Source: Siphonodentalium dalli (taxonomy: Eukaryota; Mollusca; Scaphopoda; Gadilida; Siphonodentaliidae). From it: a DNA stretch of 64,000 bases. Positions 22,736-34,544 of this stretch are shown here, in pieces. The notes beneath the pieces were generated by a model. That model did not search any database and was not told the DNA's origin. It saw only the letters and a list, made by a program, of their open reading frames with translations. The first letter of the stretch is position 1, and each line of letters opens with the position of its first letter. The stretch is taken from assembly GCA_032622095.1 (NCBI GenBank), contig CP136065.1:211586151-211650150 (forward strand), written 5' to 3'. A program made the position numbers and the translations under genes.

Positions 22736-23983
22736 AATTTTGAAGGACTTACTCGAAAACTGAATTTTTATTGTTTTTTTTTTATAAATGTGAGGGTTAT
22801 TTTCACACTAGCTCTTGGATATTCGTTCTTATGTCATCGTTTTTGTTTCAAAGTATTTGTTTTTTGTTGATAATTGACAACTCTGCATTATTTTGATCGA
22901 GAATGAAAAACAAAATATTGTATTTTTATGCATTGGTTCGTTATGGTCCTAATATGAAACATTTTAACTCAAATGCTATATTATTTCGGTTAAATACAAG
23001 CTATGTTAACATTTTTCTAGGAAATATTCATTTCTGCATCATTATATTTGCGATGATGAACACATTCACACATTAGACCGAATGGATTCGCACAAAGCCT
23101 TCCTTTATTATAAGACTTCGATAGAAATTATATACGTTTTCTCAAATTATAAGATTTTGGTCCAAATTTCATTTAAATACTTGATTGTTGCTTCCAACTG
23201 TATTTCAAATAGACGAAATATTTCCATTTTATTTAAAACAGACGAAATATTTACAATGCTTATCAAGTAATTACATTGTTCTTCGATATTCGTTGTTAGA
23301 TTATGGTTTTCTAACGTTTTATGAAGAGTAGTACTCAAAATTATATATTCCTTTTTTTTTCTGTCAGTGTAAAGAGGCAACATTCTGCATATGCATATCT
23401 TAAAGAGTGCTTATATACTTTAACATTAAAGTATACATCATAACCCACATATTTGAACACATTACATTCGTGCATATAATGGCATATTGATAAGACACAC
23501 CGGACCACCATAGAGCTTATAGCGTATGTGGAACTGAATAGTTAACTATAGTAGAGGGCTTTTTTACTTGATTTAACAGTGAAAAGGGCACTTAATGTAC
23601 ATCATAATATAACGCACTAATATGTATTGGATTTGCTTTAAGAAACACGGACGTATACATAAGTCAGATACGCATACTTAGAACACATTCACTTCGTGTA
23701 TATACTGAAGTATACCACGGATATAGCCCACAAAGACATAGCCCTGCATGTGAAACTCAGTTTAACTATACATTAAAGAGCGTTTATACGTGATTTACCT
23801 GTGAAAATGGAAATTTTTATACATCATATCACATAGAGGTACCGTACTTGCTTTAAGAATATGGACAGTTATAGGCACAATCATAACAACAATGGAGACC
23901 AGCGTTCTTACACAGAAATCAGTAATGTATGCACTAAAATGGTAACAACAATGAAAATATACACTCTGTAAACTGCCATAGAC

Positions 23984-25234
23984 ATCAGAACTATTAAGAA
24001 TTTATGAGTTGTCTCGCTTGTTTGGTTGCGATACATGATGCAATAATTTGAGTTACCAACAATAAAACAGTATTGACGCTATATATTCTCCATATACCGA
24101 CGGTTTTAGACTATATTTCTACTAATAATGCTATTAAATGAACGACAATTAAGAGAAATGAACTATGAATGCATATATGAAGTCAATATGTATACACGCG
24201 TCCACATAGCAGGCCTTTTCCAGACCAATGTTTGATACCCCCGTATAAAATAGAGCGTTTTGAGAAGAATATGTGAAATTAATATGCACATGTGTCACAT
24301 AGTAGGTCTTATCGTCATATGAAACTGCCACGTAGTACATGCTTTGTTTCCTCTGTATAACGGACTAAATGTATAGGATGTACAATACATATAATTGGTG
24401 AAAAGAATACATGAAGTATTTATGCATTAGTCTACACCATATGGGCTCTTTATTGTCTCCATGTAATGGAGATTTTAGACTAAATTTCTTCTAATAATAC
24501 TATAAATGAACGATAATAAAGAGAAATGAACGATTAAAGAATACATCAAGTAAATATGTATACACGCATCCACATAGTAGGTCTTTTCCATACCAATGTT
24601 TTGATGCCTCTGTATTAACAGAGAGCTTGGAGTATATATGAATGAACGGTAAGGAATATGTGAAATTAATATAGATATGTGTTCGCATAGTAGCCCTATC
24701 GGGGGCATGTTTCCTTAAATGGTAGCAATAATGAAAATTTACACTGTGTATTACAAACCACTCAAGGCTTCAGAAATATTACTAATTTTTGTGTTCTGAT
24801 CAGTTGTCTCGCTTGTTTAGCTGCGATACATGATTCAATAATTTCATTTAACGCCAATAAAGCAGTATTGACTGGTATTGACGCATTATTTTCTCAATAT
24901 AACGGCGAGTTTAGATTCCTACTAATAATGCTATAAATTAACTACAATAAAGAGAAATCGACGATTAAAGAGTACATCGAATAAATGTGTATACACGCGT
25001 TCCGCTCGTATGCCTTTTCCAGACCAATGGTTGATAACCCCCTACATAATAGAGCGTTTTGATAAGAAAATGTGTCCACATAGTAGGCCTTTCGTGACAT
25101 GAGACTGTCACTTGGTACAGACTGTCACTTGGTACATGCTTTGTTTCCTCTGTATAACAGCCTATCTTGATGGGAGTTATAATACATATAATTGATGAAA
25201 ATAATGCATGAAGTAAGTATTTATACACTAGTCT
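23984..25234 (-). repeat. Degenerate tandem block in right arm
   Basis: Mirror of 13190-14440, with a 4 bp deletion near 24294 relative to the left arm. The remaining right-arm stretches 22736-23983 and 25235-26600 mirror left-arm DNA without a supported gene. Confidence 0.7.
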
Positions 25235-26700
25235 ACATAATATGGGCTCTTTAGTTTCTCCATTTAATGGATATTTTAGAGTAATAATATGAATGAACTA
25301 TGACTGGAATACATCGAAGAACCAGACACCAGTGCCATACTCCTACCATCCATAGAGCAATTAATATACATGATATAAGACATAAAATACAACAGACAGT
25401 ATCGTGTGCAACCGCTAAGGTATCATATGAATGAACCGTCATACACAATGATGTTACAACCAAAAACTGCCTTATGGACGAAATACTGGAACTGATTATA
25501 CATTTGATACCCGACATGTCATTCCACTCTATACATGGTCAGTTCGATATCTTGCGAAAGTGACGTGCACCTTTAAGGTATGTGACCAAAATGTGTTGTA
25601 TTGTATTCTATATGACCATTTCTGCAGTAAATAACGACACATCATTACTAGTGGGACTATGTGTGAAGCTCTTTGAATTAAATGAGCTTACTATGGTGGA
25701 GTAGGTTGACATGGTTAACCAGATACGTTCTTCAAATAAGAAAATGTTGGGATTTAAAGTGAAGCTTAATTAGCCCTTCAAGCTTTCCAAATCAAGGTTA
25801 TGGCGTGAAACAGCCTGGAGAGAAAGATTTTATTTAGTTACTAATGTGGGTTCAAATAGAAACACATGGCGAAGGCCATGGTTCGAGCCTGTATGGCGCT
25901 TCATAGCCCATTAAAGGCGCGCCGATGGGTGTGGTTAACTTTAATATGTCATGTGTAGGCCAGAAGCCACGAGAAACCCATTGCTGTCCATGTCTGTATC
26001 CCATATATACTGCTATATGCAGTCGACCTACCCAGGACCTCAGTTTCTCCTTTCCTGTATGGCTATTCCAAACCCATTTAGTGCAATGCGTTTGAAAATA
26101 TACAGAGCGTTATTAAGAAGGATCGCTGATGCGTATAATATAACCAATATTTAGTCAAAATTTTAAGAAAACCCATTATTGAAACATTGCGTTTGATATT
26201 GTAGGGATTTGACCATATAATGGTTATCAGTGAAGTGATGACATGTGCACTAAATGACCTCAGTCAGTAAAGGCTAGTTCAGACCATATGAGAACCACAC
26301 TCACCACCCATGCCTATACCCAAACAAACACCATGGCGACAGCGAAACACTACGAAGCTTCTCCCCACACGGACACTGTTGTCTTCCATGGATAATTTCT
26401 GATCCCATGTTGAGACCAAATTTCAGCCAAAGGGATCCCGTGGTTTCTGAGAAAATCATATTACAATTATGTACGGATGACGGACGAAGAGTGATTGGTT
26501 TTAGTTTCCACACAGATGTGTACCAACACGTTTTGAGACTGATATAGATGAAGTGTCCCTTTTATTATTGTTACGATGTGAAGTTGGCTGCATAATTAAA
26601 CGCACAAAGAACCGAGAAGTAATTAGTGAAGAGCAAACAAAAACATTCCGATCTGTGTACACCAAACGACTTGTTGTGGGTGAATACAACACAATTCCTT

Positions 26701-27324
26701 ATGGATGGAATTGATGTGTTACCAGCAGAGATGCTTTTGAAAATTTATAATAATTTGATCGAAATGTCAAAAATGGATCAAGAAATCAAACAAGAACTTA
26801 AGCAAGCTTGGTTTTCGAGGGAAAGTAGAATTATAATGGAGACTTTGCTAAACGGACATTTCTCTGAGGGACAGAGTCGACTGAGATGTTTGATTGAGAG
26901 ATCAGAATTTGAAACTGATTTCTTAATGGATATATTGGATCAAATGTTTTCAGATTATTGGATATTTCATGGTGTTCCTAAAAACGAAATAAACGCAATT
27001 CGTGAATTAGTTGGAAATAATTTTACTCGCTTTGCTGAATATCAAGACAGGATTCTCAATGAAAAAACTTTGAAATTCGAAGAGGTGACGAGAATATATG
27101 GATACATTATTCTCCGAGAACCATGTACAATTTTCACTGTTGAAAAGTTATTTGAAGAAAAAGTGTCTTTGGATTATATTGTAAAAAACACTAGACCTGT
27201 TTCAGATTTAGATTATGAACTCGTATGGACATTTGGAATAGTATGGAGTTATGGTGATTCTTCATTAAAAATAAAAAAGGTTGATTCCTTTGATGACAAT
27301 TCGGACGAAAGTGACTGTGAATAG
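26701..27324 (+). CDS. Unknown ~207 aa protein, weak F-box-like start (right copy)
   Basis: Same protein as 11097-11720. The frame is open from 26623, but only a GTG (26626) precedes the ATG at 26701; a TAA at 26620 closes the frame upstream. The N-terminal VLPAEMLLKI motif, the Trp-containing helix that follows, a middle part rich in Glu, Ile and Leu, and an acidic tail are visible. No membrane span or signal peptide is apparent. An AATAAA lies at 27332-27337. Both copies point away from the centre. Strict identity of the two proteins may mean selection, gene conversion or simply a recent duplication. Function unknown. Confidence 0.5.
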   Translation: MDGIDVLPAEMLLKIYNNLIEMSKMDQEIKQELKQAWFSRESRIIMETLLNGHFSEGQSRLRCLIERSEFETDFLMDILDQMFSDYWIFHGVPKNEINAIRELVGNNFTRFAEYQDRILNEKTLKFEEVTRIYGYIILREPCTIFTVEKLFEEKVSLDYIVKNTRPVSDLDYELVWTFGIVWSYGDSSLKIKKVDSFDDNSDESDCE

Positions 27325-27331
27325 TTAATAT

Positions 27332-27337
27332 AATAAA
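27332..27337 (+). terminator. AATAAA poly(A) signal of the right mirror gene
   Basis: Lies 8 bases after the stop at 27324, as in the left copy; unusually close for a cleavage signal. Confidence 0.4.
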
Positions 27338-27413
27338 TTGTACTATGTACTACTTGTCATGTTATTTTTCTCTTTTTTCCCTCGCTCACTTGCTTTTTTC
27401 AGTGGCGCTCACC

Positions 27414-27598
27414 ACCGTACCCCCATAACTATCCGATGAATGGAAACAAGCCATATTTTTTACTAAATCCTGAACCGCCGGCGGCAGCGCCGCCGCCAAT
27501 TTCTTTGCATGCCATAGGATTATGTAGTTGCCGCCGCCGCCGGCGGCGGCTGGTTGACTCGCATATATAAGAGAATGCATTGGCACAGGATAAAAAAA
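27414..27598. mobile_element. Chimeric MITE remnant, right copy
   Basis: Mirror of 10826-11010, including both GCC/GGC palindromes. Confidence 0.55.
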
Positions 27599-27659
27599 AT
27601 CCCGACTTCCGACTGGATTTGATATAGCGGGTCACATTTATGACTAAATCCTGAATTTT

Positions 27660-27860
27660 GTTTAATTTTTTAAGTTTTTTGAAATTTGTGAAATTTGTGA
27701 AATTTGTGAAGTTTTTTAAGTTTTTGAATTTTTTTTAAGTTTTTGAAGTTTTTCGAAATTTTTGAACTTTTGTAAGTTTTTGAAATTTTTGAACTTTTTG
27801 AACTTTTTGAAATTTTTGAAATTTTTGAACTTTTTGAACTTTTTGAACTTTTTGAAGTTT
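27660..27860 (-). repeat. 9 bp minisatellite in right arm
   Basis: Inverted copy of 10540-10760, 18 bp shorter. Confidence 0.85.
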
Positions 27861-28232
27861 TCAATGCGAGTGTCACTTTAACATTATCCCACAGTGTGCG
27901 CCATGCGTTACTTTAACATTCATCCATAGTGAGTGTCACTTTAATAATCATCCCCAGTGAGAGCCTATAGTGTCCCTTTAAAATTAAAGACTGAAGCTAC
28001 CCCACCGAGATCATCACGTGATATACATGTAGATACTATACCATTCATATGGAAAAGTCAGGATATAACCAGCGGGTCATGTCCGGACATGTCCAACCGG
28101 TACAAGTAGACCGACGCGTGGGCGGAGAATATAGGTCAAACTCCAACGGTAGTACTGCGGAGAATATAGATCATGTACTTCCGTGACGTCACAAAAATCG
28201 ATATCTGCCACCAAACAGGCGGGGTATCATCA

Positions 28233-28689
28233 ATCGGATCGGGCCCATATATGCAGGGATTTACCCTGATGGTACTTTAATTCTCCATAGGGCCCACGCC
28301 TAGCATGTGTGGTTTTCGCTGGCGAAATTCAGGCGAATGTTGAACAGAAAGAACATTCAACATTCGTTCAACATTCGTGTGAAGTTGGCACAACATTCAA
28401 CATTCAATATTCGTTCAACATTCGAATTTTCTTGTACATAAGTATTTTCAACGTGAATGGATTAAGTGCATGTGTCGTATATATATAGCACCCTATCAAG
28501 AAAATTCGAATGTTGAACGAATGTTGAATATTGAATGTTGTGCCAACTTCACACGAATGTTGAACGAATGTTGAATGTTCTTTCTGTTCAACATTCGCCA
28601 GCGAAAACCACACATGATAGGCGTGGGCCATATATGGAGAATTAAAGTACCATCAGGGTAAATCCCTGCATATATGGGCCCGATCCGAG
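28233..28689. mobile_element. 0.46 kb foldback element at right arm edge
   Basis: The arms start tcggatcgggcccatatat and are inverted for ~205 bp, enclosing ~55 bases with ttttcaacgtgaatggatt and a tatata run. The left arm of the palindrome lacks it: tgatgatacc runs directly into the outer catg. The core repeats match 9800-10130. Ends carry no clear target duplication. A small indel (gggcccac/gtgggcc side) separates its arms. Confidence 0.8.
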
Positions 28690-28700
28690 CATGCGTATAT

Positions 28701-29017
28701 AAGGAATGGAAGTCACGCATGTTCGTCTTATACGGAAAACGGCGGGGGGGTATATGTTACGGATATTTTGAAAAAATTGGCGGCCATTTTGAATCAGTCG
28801 ACCATTATGATTGGTTTATTGGGGAAAAAATCAGTCTTAAGCTCACAGCTCGCACTGACCATTAATGCCAAATTGCATGCTTTGCATTCACAATGAGTAA
28901 TCAATGAAACCGAGAGGCTCCTTCGTTTGACTAATGCTATATTTTGGTCAAGTTTATAAGAGTGAACATATATATTCATTTTAGGACTAATAATTTGTCT
29001 CCAAACATATATAGATA
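28701..29017. other. Unassigned spacer
   Basis: No gene or repeat recognised here. Confidence 0.4.
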
Positions 29018-29660
29018 CTAGCAGGTGGACCCGACTTCGTCCGGGCTGTTTCCCCTCTGCTTTTCGGCGAATTGCGCGATTTGACCTTGAATTGTCCATT
29101 TTGAAGGTCAAGATCAGGTGGGGTCACGACTTGACCCGTCCAAAACACTGCCCGGACAAAAGTACCCGACAAAAGTACCCGTCGAAATCCATCCGGTTTT
29201 ACCCGTTTGACCTCGAATTGATCATTTTGAAGGTCAAGGTCAGGTCGGGGTCACGACTCGACCCGTCCAAAACACTCAGTGGACAAAAGTAACCCCACGT
29301 ATCAAATTTCGTCGAAATCCCATCAAAATTCGCGATTTGACATTGAATTGACCCGATTTCAAGGTCAAGGTCACGTCACACTGGCAAACGAATAGGCTTA
29401 CGACACTCCCCATACGAAAGTATCCCCAGACACTAATTTTCATCGAAATCCCGTGATACTCGGGCGTTCGACCTTGAAATGACCCGATTTCAAGGTCAAG
29501 CTCACGTCGCACGGGCAAATTAACAGGCCCATGCCACTCCACGGCCGAAAGCACCCCCACATACCAAGTTTCATTGAAATCGGTTCGGTCGTTTTCGAGT
29601 CCATCGCGAACACACAGACAGACAGACACACACACAGATTTCCCAAAATATATAATAGAT
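29018..29660 (+). mobile_element. Dispersed repeat with four ~131 bp units and microsatellite tail
   Basis: Starts near gtggacccgacttcgtccgg. Units centred on ttcaaggtcaaggtcacg lie at 29092, 29223, 29350 and 29486. The repeat ends in cagacagacagacac followed by an AT-rich tail, which resembles the 3' end of a short retroposon or RTE-like element. A second copy on the other strand is nested in E3 (37500-38080). Short frames here are repeats, not genes. Confidence 0.65.
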
Positions 29661-30666
29661 GGGGAAAAAATAGTATGACATTGGAAAAATCTCCCACTGG
29701 GGGCTCAGACACAATACACTCGGAACTTGTATACCCTGCAACAGTTTCGTGACCCCAATGGTGCAAACTTCGCTGAAACAGATATATAAAATTAAGGTAT
29801 GGAATTCATGTGGGTACATACATGTATAGGCTAAATATAATCGTCTTGATGAAAGCTCTATAATTGCGAATAATATTTGCAAATATATAGCCTATAGCAT
29901 GCACTCGGCCTTCATATGATATAGCGACAATTTTTATAGTGGCAACCAACTGTTTCCTTAAAAGACCAACTATAAAACATGCGACACAGGATGGTCGACA
30001 CTGAACAGCGCATGCGTCCATGAAACAAAAGGAGCGTCGATCTCTTCCTCTTTTCAGATTCATGTGAATTATTTAGCAACAGAATATAATGGCAAGCGCA
30101 CCATCCCATTCTTATTTGTATGATTGTATAATTATCTTCATGATTGTCGCCTTTTGGCAAGTCCTGCTGCTGCATTATTATACAACTGGGGTCGATACAT
30201 TAAGATGCATTGCACTGAACTGAACTGAAATACTTAAATATATTGAGTTTTCGTGCTTCTTGAAACAATGATGTCCAAACAAAATACGATATATAGCGTC
30301 ATGCATACTTCAGGGATGAATATCGACTCTGTCGTGGCGAAGACGGGAATCAGATTGGCGTGAACCCACCAACTACAACACTATATAGACGACTCATCCG
30401 CCAACAAACAATTGGTGGTCTGTCTACAAGAGAGGCAATATTTGGAATATACAGGAGCGCTAAAAGTGGATTATATGACAAAGCTATAACACTTAGCATG
30501 TTTAGGGAAAGTGCCATTTTCTTCGCCGTTCAAGAATTTTGCTCCGACGCAGATATTTCATGTTAAACTTTCACGTTGTGTGTAAGCTGAAAGCCAGCAT
30601 CAATTGAGCGAGTAACTTCAACCCATATTGACAACTAAATTATACGCGGCACATTTAAATTAGACC
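29661..30666. other. Upstream region of the receptor gene
   Basis: No repeat family recognised. A 68-codon frame at 30360-30566 shows no domain. No confident TATA box could be chosen; a weak aattatacgc lies at 30641. Confidence 0.4.
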
Positions 30667-31836
30667 ATGTTTGCATACGTCATGCTGACGGTTTTGTCCC
30701 TGTTTCATTGCTCAGATTTAGTGATATCTCTGTCTTCTGTTCCGAACGAGACCGCACTCCTGAGAGACCTCCTGGACAAGTCCGGCTACGACGTCAGAGT
30801 AAGACCACCTACAGACACAACAACGAACATCACGATAATATTCCAACCAAAGCAGATTGTGCGGATCATCGAAACAAGTGACGAAGTGGAAGTCCTGGTC
30901 AATATGAAAATCCGTTGGAAAGATGAACGACTCCAGTTCAACGGTTTGAGTTATGGCATATCAGGTACAGAGCCCACAAAGGTCATAATCCCCGCAGTAA
31001 ACCTATGGTCTCCTCCATTAACGGTGACGAATAGTATTGGAAGTACAGACTCTCTACTGGATACAACACGCAGTTACGCAAGCTTCGATTTGTCTGGGCT
31101 CGTTGATATGAATGTCCGCGCTACGTTCCGGTTCTTATGTGCGTTGGATATTACCTTTTATCCATATGACAAACAAAAATGCATCTTAAATCTCAACATA
31201 GAGACATACGAAAAGAAGTATGTGACTTTATCAAAAATATCCGTTGGCATGGATCTGTATGAAGATAACACACTGTGGGCCCTTTTGTCGTGTGAAGCAT
31301 CACTATTAAATTCACAATCAGACGAAAGTGAAAGGATGGCCCTCAACTTCAACGTGAAAAGGGAATGGACATTGCACTCTTTGATTGACATCCTACCGCC
31401 CATCGCCTTGACCTTTTTGGCAACAACCGTTTTCTTGATACCTGCAGAGTCGGGTGAGAAACTATCCTTTGCTGTTGCGATCTTTCTCACGGATGCTGTA
31501 TATGTGACGTACATAGCAGGTCTCACACCACGCACAGCGAGTTCATATAGCTATTTCCTGCTTTACCTCATCCTCACGCTAGTCATGTGTGCAGCGGCGG
31601 TATTCATGGCCGCCATAGTTATTTGGCTGAATGACAGAGAAGAACAGGGATCGACCCTTAAACAGTGTTGCTGTCTACCCAGAAGACGAGTATCTGCGAA
31701 ATCACAGAGTCCTAGTGGAGATGGATTAACAAAAAGAAAGACAGTGGCGAGGAAAATGGATTTCATATGCTTCATTTTACACGGCGTCGCCGCAGTGGCA
31801 ATTACTATTGGAATATTCGCTTTCCTGACATTGTAA
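30667..31836 (+). CDS. Cys-loop receptor subunit, nicotinic acetylcholine receptor-like
   Basis: A complete 389-residue pentameric ligand-gated channel subunit in one exon. Residues 1-22 form a signal peptide. The extracellular domain has Trp84 (loop D, MKIRWKDERL), LWSPP at 113-117 and the Cys-loop C158-C172 with exactly 13 residues between (CALDITFYPYDKQKC). M1 is about 240-259, M2 about 264-285, M3 about 292-320 and M4 about 366-388. In M2, GEKLS keeps the Glu at -1' and Leu274 at 9', suggesting a cation channel; Asp276 at 11' is unusual. There is no vicinal Cys pair in loop C (only Cys209), so it is non-alpha. The M3-M4 loop is short (~40 residues) with three adjacent Cys (334-336). Asn27 and Asn54 are glycosylation sequons. 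The ATG has A at -3. Being intronless, it may be a retroposed copy, as is common among bivalve receptors; the ligand is unknown. Confidence 0.95.
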   Translation: MFAYVMLTVLSLFHCSDLVISLSSVPNETALLRDLLDKSGYDVRVRPPTDTTTNITIIFQPKQIVRIIETSDEVEVLVNMKIRWKDERLQFNGLSYGISGTEPTKVIIPAVNLWSPPLTVTNSIGSTDSLLDTTRSYASFDLSGLVDMNVRATFRFLCALDITFYPYDKQKCILNLNIETYEKKYVTLSKISVGMDLYEDNTLWALLSCEASLLNSQSDESERMALNFNVKREWTLHSLIDILPPIALTFLATTVFLIPAESGEKLSFAVAIFLTDAVYVTYIAGLTPRTASSYSYFLLYLILTLVMCAAAVFMAAIVIWLNDREEQGSTLKQCCCLPRRRVSAKSQSPSGDGLTKRKTVARKMDFICFILHGVAAVAITIGIFAFLTL

Positions 31837-31865
31837 TATTCACAAAGAGCAGCTGCAAAGAGATA

Positions 31866-31871
31866 AATAAA
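31866..31871 (+). terminator. AATAAA signal after the receptor gene
   Basis: Located 30 bases after the stop, in ataaataaatt. A plausible cleavage signal. Confidence 0.5.
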
Positions 31872-32888
31872 TTAGCAGGAAACAAAACAATCAACTGAGT
31901 AACTGGCATTCAGACTGATTCAGTCATTGCGGAACCCAATGTAGATCATGTCATGAATGTAGAGATTTGCCACCAGTACAATACCTGGGAATTTTGTGAT
32001 GTTCTGACCCGTTCTGACAGGGAACTATATAACATTGAACAAACAAGGCAGGGAATATATATCTTTGTTAATACTATTAATTGTTCCTCAATAATCTACT
32101 TCCCAGTATGGGTTGTCTCGGCTCGAGATTGTATGTTTTTTTGTGAGCTGATATCGCAACAAACATTGAATTAATTACCCATGCAGGAGAAATTGCATGA
32201 GCGACGCAAAGCAAAATTGCTCATCAAGTCACTTTTAAAAATCATTGACCTATATATATATATATACGACGATGCTTAAATCGTGCCATTTCGAGTAGGG
32301 AACTTCACCTACAGTGAAATACATTATTAAGGAACAGATAATAACTAAGAAATATATTACCAGCACTGCTTTTTCAATGTAATCAACTTCCCTGTCACAA
32401 CATCAAAAAGTTCCCATGCAGGTATTGTACTGGTGGAATATGATCTCGATGGGCGACGCTAGAGATTCATGGCATGATCTAATCCCAATGAACAATTAAG
32501 TTTCAAAATATGATGAAAGTTTTAAAGTGTGTTGAAATCTAATCAGACTATAACAAAGGATGCTTGTTTAGGTATGAACGTTTGTATCTATTTACTATAC
32601 TATCACATATACGTATACTCTAAGACACTGTTAGACACATCTTGAAACTAAAACAAATCTGTATAAAAGTGACGGCTTCGTTGTGAATTTGCGATATGAC
32701 GACAAACGGTGTTAACCAGGGTGCAGTTCTGCAGAACCTATGAATTACATGGGTTCAGCCAAACCATTTTATTTCCAACAATTTTCTATAATTATACACT
32801 TAAAATTATGCCTTCTTGGAATTGGCGTGCGTATTCTAATTGGCTACCAAGGAATGGTTCGCGGCGCTCTAATTATAGATATTGGATG
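31872..32888. other. Unassigned spacer
   Basis: No gene supported. A short phrase, tagagattcatggcatgatctaa at 32461, is shared with the hairpin at 39958-40022. Confidence 0.45.
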
Positions 32889-34535
32889 CCAAGTTTCTAT
32901 CATGTGCTTACAAGTTTCTATCATGTGCTTATCTGTGTTTATATGTAAAATGTATCTTAAAGGGGTACTGTACGCCATTTTCATTAAATTTCCGGTGACA
33001 ACAACGATCTAATATCGATAATATATAGAAACATAAGTAATTTGAGTCGAAGATGTATTCTGTAAACGCTCAGGTTAATAGGCTATCTTAAAATTTAATA
33101 ATTTAAAAGTTAATAATTTGATATTAATTGAATTTATGACTGGAGCCATAAAATGGCGTCAATTAAATTACGAATTTGCGTAATCAAATAAAGTAAATGA
33201 GGGATACTGGCTTGTTAAACCGATCGCACACACGATCGCTTAAAATATTATGATGATCGATACGGGGAGAACACTCAAGCCACTCACTGACTAGCGACGA
33301 TACAATAACTTAAATGATTATATGGGACTAGTATGCCTATAATATAACTTTTATTTGATTCATTTGGTTGAAAACTGTACAAATATTACTCGACAACGAC
33401 AATTTGTATTTTTGCATTCCGGTAAATTTGTCATCCGTGACACTACTTCGTACTCAACAGACTTTCAAATAATGAAAAAAGTGTTACCTTATTCTCAGAC
33501 TCGGAGACTATAGAAACCAACAACAACATTTGGCGTACAGTACCCCTTTAAAATCTATCTTAATTTCCATGGTAAAACGGTTAAGCTTGGTGACTTATCT
33601 CGACTGGCAACTAGTTGGACCAATACATACACTGTTAACATTTATCGTAAACCTATGGCCCTAAGGGGGGATATTTAACGGAGAAATGGTTCGTATCCCA
33701 AATATACGGACATTTAAACCATTATTTCAGACCATTAGTCCGTTTTCTTGAAGCTTGTTCTATTTTATGAATAACATGCAGTTGCATAAGTTGTAGCGTT
33801 CACAATCAACAAAAATGCGTTTTATCGTTGAGTATGTTGGGATCACTGTGTGGTCATGATTGAGAATCACCATACAAAACTGTTGCGAAATCTGGACGAG
33901 AACATTAATAGCATGAGCGTAAATTAGTCTTAGTTCAAAACTATAAGTTGACGCAACGTTGTAACATATAAGAGGCATTGAACTGGAACGGGAACTGAAT
34001 ATATTTTAACTTATGACACGTACAAGGGCGTCAAATATTTGTCAGATATATACATTATAAATTCTTTCACATATCGGTGATTGTACCGTAAAATTAAGGA
34101 ACGTAAGTCCGTTCAAATACAGTACTTTGAACCATAAATTTACGGACAAAATTGTTTCACAAATGATTGTATATGACTGTAAAATTCGGAACAAAGTTGT
34201 TTAAGATTACGGTTAATAGTTCCGTAATTTTACGGAACAAAGAGCTGGCATATATTTGTCCACCGCTTCGCTCCGTAAACTTACGGACTCTTTTAACAGT
34301 GTATTGGGCAAGACTAAATTAATTAATTAGTTGCTTAAATGTGTTTCGGTGCAACATACCAATTACTATATATATTATACATGAAGTCTGCTCAACAATC
34401 TTATACCATTCTTGTTCAAGACATATTTATCTTCTGAATCAGACTGAATGATAAGATTTTATTGGATAATTTTATGCCATGTTATCGATTTGACAAACCA
34501 AATTGTGTTACAATCATTATACTCCGTGTAGAATA
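32889..34535 (+). repeat. Dispersed repeat R, copy A
   Basis: Matches copy B (36038-39460) in order: tttctatcatgtgctta, aaaacggttaagctt, ctcgactggcaactagttgg, attatttcagacca, gcatgagcgtaaatt, and ttacggac / tccgtaa motifs at 34080-34290. It contains one insertion, the TTAA element at 32957-33551. The repeat has many short inverted tacgga/tccgta motifs near its end and no coding capacity that I can see. Confidence 0.75.
32957..33551. mobile_element. TTAA-flanked element, aggggtactgtacgcca ends
   Basis: Both ends are TTAA plus aggggtactgtacgcca and its complement. The interior is AT-rich without a gene. A shorter relative lies at 40940-41142. It is inserted in repeat R at the same TTAA where copy B holds a different element. 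Confidence 0.8.
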
Positions 34536-34544
34536 TATATGTAT

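Larger units (their letters stand above)
17341..28700 (-). repeat. Right arm of the 18.5 kb palindrome
   Basis: Reverse complement of the left arm, interrupted by E2 (18401-22185) and, at its outer edge, by the foldback element 28233-28689. The last matching bases are catgcgtatat at 28690-28700, matching 10154-10164. Without the insertions the arm is about 7.1 kb. The flanks outside (aaggaatgg here, gcacatc on the left) show no target duplication. Confidence 0.93.

Noticed and set aside
10154-28700. Sequencing-hairpin artefact (adapter missed in a long read)
   Set aside because: The spacer is not adapter-like and the arms differ by a 3.8 kb element and other changes, which one molecule read twice would not show. 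Haplotype mis-joining is not excluded and is kept in the finding.
10154-28700. Integrated large DNA virus or Polinton with long inverted ends
   Set aside because: No polymerase, integrase, capsid, packaging ATPase or other viral hallmark frame is seen; the arms are mostly tandem repeats and short frames.
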